DNA from: Marinobacterium ramblicola
GTDB lineage: Bacteria > Pseudomonadota > Gammaproteobacteria > Pseudomonadales > Balneatricaceae
Reading direction: 5' to 3'
Length of the DNA: 64,000 bases
Assembly (NCBI RefSeq): GCF_019084545.1
Contig: NZ_JAHREP010000007.1
Coordinates: 124,001-188,000 of the forward strand
This document shows, piece by piece, positions 7,693-16,564 of the stretch (its first letter is position 1; each line of letters opens with the position of its first letter). A program made the translations under genes and the position numbers. The notes below the pieces were generated by a model. That model saw only the letters and a list, made by a program, of their open reading frames with translations. It had not been told where the DNA came from and did no database searches.

Positions 7693-8982
7693 TCAGATAC
7701 CGAGTTTGTCCCGCAGGTTGTAGTAGGCGGCACCGATCGCGGTGTAGGGCACCCGCAACATCCGCCCGCCGGGGAAGGGGTACTGGGGCAGGGAAGCGAA
7801 GATGTCATAGCGCTCCGCCTGGCCCTGAATCGCATCCGCCAACACCTTGCCCGCCAGATGGGAGCAGGTGACGCCGTGGCCGCTGTAGCCCTGCGCGTAA
7901 TAGATATTGGCCCGGGCGCTGACCCGGCCCAGCTGTGGCAGGCGCATCAAGGTGAGCAAGAAGTTGCCGGTCCAGGCAAAGTCGATCTTGACGCTGTTCA
8001 GCTGCGGGAAGGTCTTCAGCATCTTCGGCCGGATCAGCGATTCGATCTTGCCCGGTTCGCGGGCGCCGTAGGTGACACCACCGCCGTAGATCAGGCGGCC
8101 GTCACCCGACAGGCGGAAGTAGTCGAGCAGATAGTTGCAGTCCTCCACGCACTGATCCTGCGGCAGCAGTTCCCGCTGCTGCGCCGCGCTCAGGGGAGCG
8201 GTGGTAACTACCTGAGTGCCGCAGGGCATCGCCTTCGCCTGCAGCTTGGGTAGCAGATCGCCGAGATAGGCGTTACCGGCCACGACCAGGAAGTTGGCGG
8301 ACACGCAGCCCTTTGGGGTATGGATCTTGACCCGGTCACCCTCGACCACTTTAACCGCGGGGGAACCTTCATAGATGGCGCCGCCGAGGGATTCGAACGC
8401 CTGCGCTTCGCCAAGGACCAGGTTCAGCGGGTGGAAGTGACCGCCGGAACGGTCCAGCAGCGCGCCCTTGTAGCGGTTGGTACCGATATAGCGGCGGGTT
8501 TCGCTGGCGCTGAGCAGCTCGAGATCTTTGTGACCGTGGCTCTGCCACAGCGCCTGCTTCTCCTTCAGTTCGTCAAACTGCTTGTTGTTGCATGCGGCGA
8601 AAATGCCGCCATCCTTCAGATCGCACTGGATGTCGTAGTCCTTGACCAGGCGGCGGATGATGCGGCCGCCCTCGAACGCCATGGCGCCCATCGCCCTGCC
8701 CGTGGCCTGGCCATAGTGGCGCTCGATAAAATCGATATCGCGGCTGTAGCTGTGTACGATCTGGCCGCCGTTGCGTCCAGAGGCGCCGAAACCGATGCGG
8801 GTTGCTTCAAGCACGACAACCTTGAACCCCTGCTCGGCCAGATGCAAAGCCGTGGAGAGCCCGGTAAAGCCTGCGCCGATGATGCAGACATCGGCCTCAA
8901 CCTGATCCTTCAGCGGCGGGCGAATGCGCTTGTCGTTGGCAGACGCCGCGTAATACGAAGTGGTATGTGAAAGCGCGGACAT
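7693..8982 (-). CDS. puuB: Gamma-glutamylputrescine oxidase-like FAD oxidoreductase
   Basis: DAO-superfamily flavoenzyme; PuuB oxidises gamma-glutamylputrescine to the aldehyde in putrescine breakdown. The 429-residue protein follows Escherichia coli PuuB from end to end as I recall it: TSYYAASAN at the N-terminus, the dinucleotide fold CIIGAGFTGLSTALHLAEQG, GFGASGRNGGQIVHSYSRDI, SGGHFHPLNL, MPCGTQVVTT, GYSGHGVTCSHLAGKV and YPFPGGRMLRVPYTAIGAAYYNLRD. No other puu gene is in the window, so the substrate could be another gamma-glutamyl amine or amino acid. It is transcribed toward the antiporter remnant. Confidence 0.82.
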   Translation of the reverse strand: MSALSHTTSYYAASANDKRIRPPLKDQVEADVCIIGAGFTGLSTALHLAEQGFKVVVLEATRIGFGASGRNGGQIVHSYSRDIDFIERHYGQATGRAMGAMAFEGGRIIRRLVKDYDIQCDLKDGGIFAACNNKQFDELKEKQALWQSHGHKDLELLSASETRRYIGTNRYKGALLDRSGGHFHPLNLVLGEAQAFESLGGAIYEGSPAVKVVEGDRVKIHTPKGCVSANFLVVAGNAYLGDLLPKLQAKAMPCGTQVVTTAPLSAAQQRELLPQDQCVEDCNYLLDYFRLSGDGRLIYGGGVTYGAREPGKIESLIRPKMLKTFPQLNSVKIDFAWTGNFLLTLMRLPQLGRVSARANIYYAQGYSGHGVTCSHLAGKVLADAIQGQAERYDIFASLPQYPFPGGRMLRVPYTAIGAAYYNLRDKLGI

Positions 8983-9156
8983 GATCTTTTCGAAACCTCA
9001 CCTACCGGCCCAGCGTCCGGAGATTGATGGAGTTTGCAACCGTCGGCGACGATTGCCCTTGCTCGCACACAATAGGTTTCAGGCGAGCAGTCGCGATATA
9101 CCCTTCCGGGGATATTTTTCATGGCCTGGCGCTGTGGTGTGACGCGGAGGAGGAGT

Positions 9157-9177
9157 CCCCGAGGCGTTGCCCCGGGG
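9157..9177 (-). other. GC-rich hairpin downstream of ilvA
   Basis: CCCCG-A-GGC (9157-9165) pairs with GCC-C-CGGGG (9169-9177) with one mismatch. It follows the ilvA stop on the minus strand but has no U run, so any termination would need Rho. Confidence 0.4.
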
Positions 9178-9189
9178 GGAGGGCGGAAT

Positions 9190-10704
9190 CTAGCCCAGAA
9201 ACAGCTTGTACGCGGTGTTGTCGGTCTCCTCGAAGTAGGTGTAACCGATCTCCTCGAGGAACTGTCCGACCTGGTCGTGCTCGTCGCTGGGTACCTGCAG
9301 GCCGACCAGTACACGGCCGTAGGCGGCGCCGTGGTTGCGGTAGTGGAACATGGAGATGTTCCAGCGTCCGCCCAGTTTGTTGAGGAACTTCATCAACGCG
9401 CCCGGCCGTTCCGGGAACTCGAAGCGGTAGACCACCTCGTTGTCCACGCTGGCGGGGGCGTGTCCGCCGACCATGTAACGTACATGCAGCTTGGCGGTTT
9501 CGTTGTCGGTGAGGTCGACCACATCCTCGATATGCTCGTGCAGTTCGGCCAACAGCTCTTCCCGGCCGCCGTTGTTGGGGCGGATCTGCACCCCGGCAAA
9601 CACGATCGCCTGGCTGTCATTGGCGTAGCGGTAGTTGAACTCGGTGATGTTGCGCTTGCCCAGTGCCGAGCAGAACTGCTTGAAACTGCCGGGACGCTCC
9701 GGGATGCGCGCGGCGATGATCGCCTCGCGCTGTTCGCCCAGCTCCGAGCGCTCGGCGATGTGGCGCAGGCGGTCGAAGTTGACGTTGGCGCCGGAGTCGA
9801 TGGCGATCAGCGTTGTGCCTTCGACCTGCTCGCGGGCGACATACTTCTTCATGCCGGCCACGCCGAGGGCGCCGGCCGGCTCGCACACCGAGCGGGTGTC
9901 GTCGAAGATATCCTTGATCGCGGCGCAGATCTCGTCGGTGCTGACGGTGATCACCTCGTCGACGTAGTCCTTGGCCACCTCCCAGGTGTATTCGCCGATC
10001 TGCGCGACGGCGACGCCGTCGGCGAAGATGCCGACCTGATCCAGCTTGTCGCGGAACCCCTTCTCCATCGCCAGCGCCAGGCAGGCGGATTCATTGGATT
10101 CGACGCCGATCACCTTGGTTTCCGGACGCAGGTATTTGACATAGGAGGCGATACCGGCGATCAGGCCGCCGCCGCCGACCGGCACGAAGATCGCGTCGAT
10201 CGGGCCGCTCTCCTGGCGCAGGATCTCCATCGCGATGGTACCCTGGCCGGCGATCACGTCCGGATCGTCATAGGGGTGTACGTAGACCAGTCCCTTCTCC
10301 GCCATCAGCTTCTCGGAGTGCGCGCGCGCCTCGTCGAAGGTGTCGCCGTGCAGCACCGCCCTGCCGCCGAGCCGGCGGACGTTGGATACCTTCACGTCCG
10401 GCGTGGTCTTGGGCATGACGATGGTGGCCTTGATCCCCAGGTGCCGTGCAGACGCCGCCACGCCCTGGGCGTGGTTGCCCGCCGAGGCGGTAATCACCCC
10501 ACGCGCCTTCTCCTCGTCACTCAACTGCGACATCTTGTTGTAGGCGCCGCGAATCTTGAATGAGAACACCGGCTGCTCGTCTTCCCGCTTGAGGAGGACG
10601 CGGTTACCAAGGCGTTCGGACAGACCACGCGCTTCCTCCATCGGCGTTTCGACGGCGATGTCGTAGACACGGGCTTCGAGGATTTTCTTGATGTAACGCT
10701 GCAT
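9190..10704 (-). CDS. ilvA: Threonine ammonia-lyase, biosynthetic
   Basis: PLP enzyme that deaminates threonine to 2-oxobutanoate, the first step to isoleucine. The 504 residues comprise a catalytic domain with the PLP lysine in SFKIRGAYNK (Lys50), the phosphate loop VGGGGLIAGIASY and ASAGNHAQGVA, followed by two ACT-like regulatory domains (about residues 325-415 and 420-504), the layout of the isoleucine-inhibited enzyme. The ATG is at 10704, divergent from rpiA, the same neighbour order seen in other gammaproteobacteria. Confidence 0.95.
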   Translation of the reverse strand: MQRYIKKILEARVYDIAVETPMEEARGLSERLGNRVLLKREDEQPVFSFKIRGAYNKMSQLSDEEKARGVITASAGNHAQGVAASARHLGIKATIVMPKTTPDVKVSNVRRLGGRAVLHGDTFDEARAHSEKLMAEKGLVYVHPYDDPDVIAGQGTIAMEILRQESGPIDAIFVPVGGGGLIAGIASYVKYLRPETKVIGVESNESACLALAMEKGFRDKLDQVGIFADGVAVAQIGEYTWEVAKDYVDEVITVSTDEICAAIKDIFDDTRSVCEPAGALGVAGMKKYVAREQVEGTTLIAIDSGANVNFDRLRHIAERSELGEQREAIIAARIPERPGSFKQFCSALGKRNITEFNYRYANDSQAIVFAGVQIRPNNGGREELLAELHEHIEDVVDLTDNETAKLHVRYMVGGHAPASVDNEVVYRFEFPERPGALMKFLNKLGGRWNISMFHYRNHGAAYGRVLVGLQVPSDEHDQVGQFLEEIGYTYFEETDNTAYKLFLG

Positions 10705-10816
10705 GGGGCCTTCTGAGTCTGCTGTGACAGAAATTGGCGCGAAATTCGCGCAGAGTGAGGGGAGAGATGGTATCGGCTATGCCGCGTAGCGTCTATAAGG
10801 ATGGTGTAGTGTTGCG

Positions 10817-10822
10817 TATAAT
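10817..10822 (+). promoter_or_regulatory. Putative -10 box of rpiA
   Basis: A perfect TATAAT lies 38 bases before the rpiA start codon. No good -35 hexamer is placed 16-18 bases upstream, so the promoter assignment is tentative. Confidence 0.4.
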
Positions 10823-10859
10823 CGCGCCATCCCAGAACCCTATCAGATCAGGACAGGCG

Positions 10860-11537
10860 ATGACCCAGGACGAGATGAAACAGGCCGTGGCAGAAGCGGC
10901 CGTCGCACGAATCCGCCCCTTGCTGCAAGACGACACCATTGTCGGTGTCGGTACCGGCTCCACCGCTAACTTGTTTATCGATGCCTTGGCCAGCGTCAAA
11001 CACCTCTTTGCGGCAGCGGTGGCCAGCTCTGAAGCTACCGCCGAGCGCCTGCGCGGGCACGGCATCGATGTAGTGGACCTCAACAGCGTCAGTGAACTAG
11101 CGGTGTATGTCGATGGCGCCGACGAGTTCGACTCCCACTTAAACCTGATCAAGGGTGGCGGCGCAGCGTTGACCCGCGAGAAGATCGTTGCCGCCGTGGC
11201 CAGGGAGTTTGTCTGCATCGTCGACAGCACGAAACGGGTCGATCTGCTCGGCGAGTTTCCGCTCCCGGTGGAGGTGATCCCGATGGCACGCTCCTATGTG
11301 GCGCGTGAACTGGCCAAACTGGGCGGTATGCCGATTTACCGTGAAGGTGTGGTGACCGACAATGGCAACGTGATCTTGGATGTCCACGATATGGAGATCC
11401 TCGATCCCAAGGCGCTGGAACAGCAGATCAACAACATCGTCGGGGTGGTGACCAATGGCCTGTTTGCGCGGCGCCCGGCCGATGTGGTGCTGATGGGAAC
11501 TCCGGACGGGGTTGAGGTACTACGCGACACCCACTGA
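10860..11537 (+). CDS. rpiA: Ribose-5-phosphate isomerase A
   Basis: Interconverts ribose 5-phosphate and ribulose 5-phosphate in the pentose phosphate pathway. The ATG at 10860 gives 225 residues, close to the usual length, with AGGA just upstream; a longer frame from 10734 would run through the promoter. Family motifs: [15 protein letters not shown] (phosphate loop), DGADEFD (catalytic acid region), [12 protein letters not shown], and NDNG-like [12 protein letters not shown] near the C-terminus. Confidence 0.95.
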   Translation: MTQDEMKQAVAEAAVARIRPLLQDDTIVGVGTGSTANLFIDALASVKHLFAAAVASSEATAERLRGHGIDVVDLNSVSELAVYVDGADEFDSHLNLIKGGGAALTREKIVAAVAREFVCIVDSTKRVDLLGEFPLPVEVIPMARSYVARELAKLGGMPIYREGVVTDNGNVILDVHDMEILDPKALEQQINNIVGVVTNGLFARRPADVVLMGTPDGVEVLRDTH

Positions 11538-11643
11538 CCAGCTGTTGCCGGATCCTCAGGGTGGATGCGGCCGTTGACGCAGCTATTGTTGAACAGTCCC
11601 AGCATCGGGCAGTCGGATCGGCTGCCTGTGAGGGGAGGTGGCG

Positions 11644-11760
11644 CTAGCCGGAGGCGAGGTGTTCGGGGAAGGGGGGCAGGCCTCTACGTTCACAATACCT
11701 TAGGGTTTCGACGCTGAGGCCCTGGCGCTTGGCGAGTTCACCATTCCTGAGTCTTGTCAT
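11644..11760 (-). pseudogene. MerR-family regulator N-terminal remnant
   Basis: A 38-codon frame reads MTRLRNGELAKRQGLSVETL then RYCERRGLPPFPEHLASG and a TAG. This matches the DNA-binding start of MerR/CadR-like regulators (GELAKRTGxSVETLRYYERxGLLP...ASGYR); the stop falls where the conserved Tyr codon should be. No dimerisation helix or metal-binding tail is readable beyond it in any frame I checked. A conserved Tyr of the wing is Cys. I read it as a dead fragment. Confidence 0.7.
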
Positions 11761-11790
11761 GCGTCTCAGTCGGGCAAACCCTTAGCGCTT

Positions 11791-11913
11791 TTACCACTGT
11801 ACGACCTGGGTCAGTACCAGGGATACCGGCATGGTCACCCACGCCAGCGCCACCAGGTTGATCAGAATCCAGCCGAAGCCGCTGTCGTCGCGGAAGTTTT
11901 CATTGTGAGCCAT
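11791..11913 (-). CDS. Small single-pass membrane protein, 40 residues
   Basis: The frame begins ATG GCT CAC AAT with AGGGTG nine bases upstream and encodes a hydrophilic N-terminus (MAHNENFRDDSG) followed by one hydrophobic helix (WILINLVALAWVTMPVSLVL) and a short tail TQVVQW. The upstream DNA is AT-rich with a TATAAA, so it may have its own promoter. It resembles accessory small subunits of membrane complexes in size and layout, but I recognise no family and claim no function. Confidence 0.55.
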   Translation of the reverse strand: MAHNENFRDDSGFGWILINLVALAWVTMPVSLVLTQVVQW

Positions 11914-12145
11914 CGAATATTCACCCTTGATTAGAGATAAAACTAAGCAAAATTTTATATGCTGTTGTTATCGTTGGAATTTCAAATGAACAGCATAGAG
12001 CGGGACAGAATTCTACCAGAGCTTCGGGATTCTGAGTATCAGCCTTCCGACGCAAGCAGTAACGGAAACGCCCCAGCCGGGGGGCTACACTGAGGGACGT
12101 GCCAAGCCTCTGGCACAGCGACAGGCAGAACGGGGAGAGTGCGTA

Positions 12146-15037
12146 GTGACTAGATGGATGAAATGGAGTGCGGCTGCCTTGCTGCTGGTGATACTGGTGC
12201 TGTTTAGCGCTCCCTACATCGCTCGCGATCAGCTGGTCATCTGGCTCTATCAACAGGGGGCCGACGACGCCCGCCTGGACGCCCTGAAGGTCAACTGGCT
12301 GACCGGCCGGGTGCAGATAAGAGGTTTGCGGGCGGAGCGTGAAGGCTACTATCCGCTGCAGCTGGACCGTTTGCAGCTGGCGCTGGATTATCGCTCGCTG
12401 CTGCAGCAACAGATCCGCATTCTCGCCCTGGAGCTGGACGGGCTCCGCGGAGGCCTGGCATTGCGCGACGGCGATCAGTGGCTGGGGCCGATCAACCTCA
12501 GCGCGCTGACCGGCGGACCGGCACCGGAGCAGCTCGCGGCCGACGATGACGTGGCGAGCCCCTGGAGCTTCGGGGTCGACAAGCTGCAGTTGAGTGCCAT
12601 CGACTGGCATCTGGCGCTGGCGCGGCAGGAGCATCGGTTGGAGTTGGATAATCTCCACCTCGGGGCGATCTATCTCTGGGCACCGGAGCTCGAGACCGCA
12701 CTGAACCTCAGTGGCCGCATCAACGGCGCCCCCTTTGCGCTCGACTCTACCTCCGTGCCGTTGCCGGCACAGAAACACGGCAAACTGAAGCTCAGTATCG
12801 ACCAACTGCCGCTCAAACCTATCCTGGGCGAGTGGCTGCCTCAGTTGGATGCCAGGCTGACCACCGATCTGAGCCTCAGCGCCCAACTCGACGGACAGCG
12901 GATCAGCCTGCTGCCAGAAGGTTCGATCTCCATCGGCGCCCTGACCTGGCAGGACACCGGGCTGAGCTTCGCCGCTGAGCGCATCGATTGGCAGGGGGCG
13001 GCGGCCCTGGGCCTGGACGCACTGCGCCCGGACCGTATCGAGGTCAACGGCAAGCTGGATCTGCCCAGGGGTGTTGCCCTGGGACAGCCAACACTGAACC
13101 TCAGCCTGGCGCAGCTGGGCTGGCAGGGTGGGCTGGTGCTGCAGATGCCCGAGCAGTCACCGATGACACTGAGCCTGGAGGGTGCCTTGGGTAGTGACCG
13201 GCTCGATGTTGTGCAGCAAGGCGAGCAGGCGCTGGCCTTGAGTCTGGCGGATGTGGCCTGGCGGGGTAACAGTCGGCTGAGCTTTGCCGAGGGGGAGCAG
13301 ACGGGGATCGACCTGTCCGGACAGCACGCGCTGCGCCTCGGCGCACTGGCGCTGAGCCAGGGTGACAGCCTCGCTCTGCAGCTGGACAGCCTGAGCCTCG
13401 ATACCGCGTTGACTGGCGAAGCGTTGCAGCGTTGGCAGCTGGAGAATACCCAACTGGCATTGGGGCCGTTGACGCTGCGCCAGGGCAAGGCGCTAGAGCT
13501 GTCGCTGGCGAGCCTGAATGGCAGGCTGAGTGGCCGATATGACCAGAGCTCCAATCAGCTTGGGTTGCAGGCACCGGCGCTCTCCACCGGTGCGGCGGTC
13601 GTCCGGCTGGCGCAGAAGCCGCTGGCCGCGCTCGACTCGCTAAGCCTGGCACAACTGAATCTGGCGCTGCCACTTGAGCTGGAGCTCTCCGGTGCGCAGG
13701 TCAAGGGGGTGACGCTGGCGCGAACGGAACAGAACGGACCGCTGCTGGCGCTGGCCGGTGTGGATCTGAAAAGCCTGGTACTGGATCGACAGCAGCTGCA
13801 GATCGATCGTATCGATCTGAACGGATTGGATAGTGCGCTGACCCTGAACGAGGAGATGGTGCCGGTGGATATTCAGGCCCTGCAGCATCAGCTCGACGCC
13901 CTGGGCAGCGAGGAGCCCGGGGGGCGGTCGGTGGCTGGGGAGAAAACCACCGAACAAGCGAACGAAACGCCGCTCAGAGTACGGATCGGTGAGCTGGCGC
14001 TGGCCGGTGACAGCCGGTTCCGCTTTACCGACCGCTCCACCAAACCGGCGTTCAACGCCCTGCTGGCGATCGATCATGCCAGTATCAAGGCGATCGACAC
14101 CGCAGGCGATACCCAGAGCGACTTTACCCTGTCGGCTCAGGTCAACCGCTTTGCCAAGCTCACAGCGGAGGGCGCGGTCAACCTGGTCGGTTCGCCGCGC
14201 AGCGGGCACTGGAACGCGGAACTCGCCGGCATGGATCTGCCCAGTCTGAGTCCCTACAGCATCAAGTACACCGGTTACTTCCTCAAGAACGGTCAGCTCA
14301 ACCTGAAGCTCGACGGCTCGCTGGAGCAGGACCAGCTCGATGGCAGCAACCATATCCGGCTCAACCGGCTCGAGGTCGATCCCGTTGATCAGGACCAGGT
14401 CGGCAAGTTCCAGCAGCAGATCTCGATGCCGCTGGGCACCGCGGTGGCGGTGTTGCAGGACGGTGATGACAATATCGACCTGGACGTGCCGATCAGTGGC
14501 TCACTGGACGACCCCGAGTTCGATTATCAGAGCATCATCAGGCGTATCGCCGGCAAAGGGGTGAAGCAGGGGGTGATGAGTTATCTGCTCCAGGCGATGC
14601 AGCCCTATGGCGCGCTGATCTCGCTGGCGCAGACGGCGATCGAGGCGAGCCAAACCGGCGCGTTCATTTCTCTGGAGCCGGTGCTGTTTGAACCCGGTAC
14701 GGCTACGCCAAAGGGTGAGGTGGATGGCTATCTGGCCAAGCTGGCGGAGCTGATGAACGCGCGTGATGGGTTGCGGTTGAACCTGTGCGGGATCAGCGTG
14801 GCGCAGGACCGTGGCTTGCTGGATAGGGCCTTGGTCGAGGAGAACGCCAAGCGGGACAAGCCGCTGGAGGGCGAGGCGTTGGCGGCAGAGCTTGACGGCC
14901 GCCTGCAGCAGCTGGCCAATGGCCGTGCCGAACAGCTCAAGCAGCGGCTGCAAGCGAGCGTTGCGGCCGATCGCCTGTTTCTCTGTTATCCCCAGATCGA
15001 CAAGGAGGGACAGCCGCGGGTGGAACCGGCACTTTAA
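12146..15037 (+). CDS. Large AsmA-like DUF748 envelope protein
   Basis: A 963-residue protein with an N-terminal signal anchor (about residues 6-26) and a long periplasmic part rich in beta strands. The C-terminal third carries DUF748-family features: SLSPYSIKYTGYFLKNGQLN, DQDQVGKFQQQISMPLGTAV, LQDGDDNIDLDVPISGSLDD, and a final segment with LNLCGISVAQDR. AsmA-like and DUF748 proteins are thought to bridge the periplasm and affect lipid transport or outer-membrane integrity; this role is inferred. The GTG at 12146 has GGGGAG eight bases upstream; an ATG four codons later is the alternative. It converges on the diguanylate cyclase gene. Confidence 0.85.
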   Translation: MTRWMKWSAAALLLVILVLFSAPYIARDQLVIWLYQQGADDARLDALKVNWLTGRVQIRGLRAEREGYYPLQLDRLQLALDYRSLLQQQIRILALELDGLRGGLALRDGDQWLGPINLSALTGGPAPEQLAADDDVASPWSFGVDKLQLSAIDWHLALARQEHRLELDNLHLGAIYLWAPELETALNLSGRINGAPFALDSTSVPLPAQKHGKLKLSIDQLPLKPILGEWLPQLDARLTTDLSLSAQLDGQRISLLPEGSISIGALTWQDTGLSFAAERIDWQGAAALGLDALRPDRIEVNGKLDLPRGVALGQPTLNLSLAQLGWQGGLVLQMPEQSPMTLSLEGALGSDRLDVVQQGEQALALSLADVAWRGNSRLSFAEGEQTGIDLSGQHALRLGALALSQGDSLALQLDSLSLDTALTGEALQRWQLENTQLALGPLTLRQGKALELSLASLNGRLSGRYDQSSNQLGLQAPALSTGAAVVRLAQKPLAALDSLSLAQLNLALPLELELSGAQVKGVTLARTEQNGPLLALAGVDLKSLVLDRQQLQIDRIDLNGLDSALTLNEEMVPVDIQALQHQLDALGSEEPGGRSVAGEKTTEQANETPLRVRIGELALAGDSRFRFTDRSTKPAFNALLAIDHASIKAIDTAGDTQSDFTLSAQVNRFAKLTAEGAVNLVGSPRSGHWNAELAGMDLPSLSPYSIKYTGYFLKNGQLNLKLDGSLEQDQLDGSNHIRLNRLEVDPVDQDQVGKFQQQISMPLGTAVAVLQDGDDNIDLDVPISGSLDDPEFDYQSIIRRIAGKGVKQGVMSYLLQAMQPYGALISLAQTAIEASQTGAFISLEPVLFEPGTATPKGEVDGYLAKLAELMNARDGLRLNLCGISVAQDRGLLDRALVEENAKRDKPLEGEALAAELDGRLQQLANGRAEQLKQRLQASVAADRLFLCYPQIDKEGQPRVEPAL

Positions 15038-15079
15038 CCGGCCGGTTTTCTACTACAGCATCTGGTCTGGGAGTAGAGG

Positions 15080-16549
15080 TCAAACAGAGGCGACCTGGTT
15101 CCGTCCACGGGATTTGGCGAGGTACAGGTTTTTATCCGCCCGGTTAAACAGCGTCGCAAAATCATCCTCGGGCTTGGCCTCTGCAACACCGAAACTGCAG
15201 GAGATCTTCAGCCCGGCTTTCAGCCTGAGTCTCAGTACGTCGGCGCGAATACGCTCCGCTGTTTCAATGGCACCCTGCAAGGGGGTGGCCGGTAGCAGGA
15301 TAACAAACTCGTCGCCGCCAAACCGTCCGATAGTGTCGGTTGCACGCAGGCTTGTGCGTACCGTATCGCACACGCTGATCAGTGCCTTGTCACCAATGAC
15401 GTGGCCAAATTGGTCGTTGATCGTCTTGAAGTTGTCGATATCCAGCACGATCAGCGAAAAGGGTTGTCTGCTCCGTACGCAACGCTGTAACTCTATTGCG
15501 GACTGATTCAGCAGCATGTGACGTGACGCGGCCCCGGTCAGGGCATCCTCCAACACCCTTTTACGCAGCTGCTGGTTGTCGGCGATCAGGGTCGGCACGG
15601 AGAGGCCGAAGAAGGCGCTGGCGGCAATCACGCTAATGGCAAACTGATAGACCATCACATAGTCCATCAAGCCAAACAGGTTGACGCCGAGGGCGATCAA
15701 AAAGCTGCCCAGCGCGACGCTGATGGCGGTGCGAACCGGGCTCTCGGTATAGGTGATCCACATCTGTGGCACGATCAGGAAGAACACCGCAAAGGCACTC
15801 TCCTGGGTACGGACGACCGACGCCAAAATCAGGGTGGCCAGCAGTAAAACCGAGTTCAAGGCCAATTTATAGCCGAAGCGGTTGGTCGCATGCTCGCGGG
15901 CAAAGCTGTACAGGTCGCCGACCCAGAATTTCGGCGTGGGGTAGATACGGGTCAGCAGACTGATGAACAGTGGGCTCATGACGAGCACGCCGGCCATGTC
16001 ACCGATCCAGAACGGGAACCAGGTGCTCGCCAGATCCTCCGCCGGCATCATATCGGTCAGTATCAGGCCCTGCAGCACGGCAAACACCGTCAGTAGCGAG
16101 GATAGCGCGGCAATCAGCAGGAAACTGATGATCAGGTGGTAGAGCTGAAGCGAGCGGTGGTTGGCCAGGTAGCGCAATAGGCGCGCACCCAGATAGTAGG
16201 GGGTAATATGGGTGACGCCGAACACCAGTCCTGCTGCCAGCAGCTCACCAGGCGGCAGGTTGAGCTGATACTGGTAGTCGGTCCAGATGGTGCTGATGAC
16301 GGCACAGAGCATGATATGGGGAATGACCCGGCTGCCGACTACCAGCAACCCGGCGAAGGTCATGCCCGCTGCCGGAAACCAGACGCTGGCGTGGCTGGTG
16401 TACTCGACCAGCAGCCCCAGCGCCCAGACCGCCAACCAAGCGCCGACAAAACCCAAAGACAGCCGCCAGCGGCCGAAATCGAATCGATTCGCTATCAGTT
16501 GAGAGTCCCCGGTATGGGATGGCGTTGCCGGTTTCATGTCATTGTGCAT
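15080..16549 (-). CDS. MASE1-GGDEF membrane diguanylate cyclase
   Basis: Makes cyclic di-GMP. Residues about 30-320 form a MASE1-type multi-helix membrane sensor (WLAVWALGLLVEYTSHASVWFPAAG start, further helices after). The C-terminal GGDEF domain has an intact active site (GGDEF, codons 15305-15319) and an RATD inhibitory site five residues before it, so it should be active and product-inhibited. No EAL domain. The stop is 16 bases from the next gene upstream on the same strand (beta-propeller gene at 16565), so the two may be co-transcribed. The signal sensed by MASE1 is not known. Confidence 0.92.
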   Translation of the reverse strand: MHNDMKPATPSHTGDSQLIANRFDFGRWRLSLGFVGAWLAVWALGLLVEYTSHASVWFPAAGMTFAGLLVVGSRVIPHIMLCAVISTIWTDYQYQLNLPPGELLAAGLVFGVTHITPYYLGARLLRYLANHRSLQLYHLIISFLLIAALSSLLTVFAVLQGLILTDMMPAEDLASTWFPFWIGDMAGVLVMSPLFISLLTRIYPTPKFWVGDLYSFAREHATNRFGYKLALNSVLLLATLILASVVRTQESAFAVFFLIVPQMWITYTESPVRTAISVALGSFLIALGVNLFGLMDYVMVYQFAISVIAASAFFGLSVPTLIADNQQLRKRVLEDALTGAASRHMLLNQSAIELQRCVRSRQPFSLIVLDIDNFKTINDQFGHVIGDKALISVCDTVRTSLRATDTIGRFGGDEFVILLPATPLQGAIETAERIRADVLRLRLKAGLKISCSFGVAEAKPEDDFATLFNRADKNLYLAKSRGRNQVASV

Positions 16550-16564
16550 GTCATATGTCGGCTG

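Noticed and set aside
11921-12886. 321-codon minus-strand frame over the start of the DUF748 gene
   Set aside because: It crosses the promoter region and has no motif; the plus-strand protein has a signal anchor and family features.
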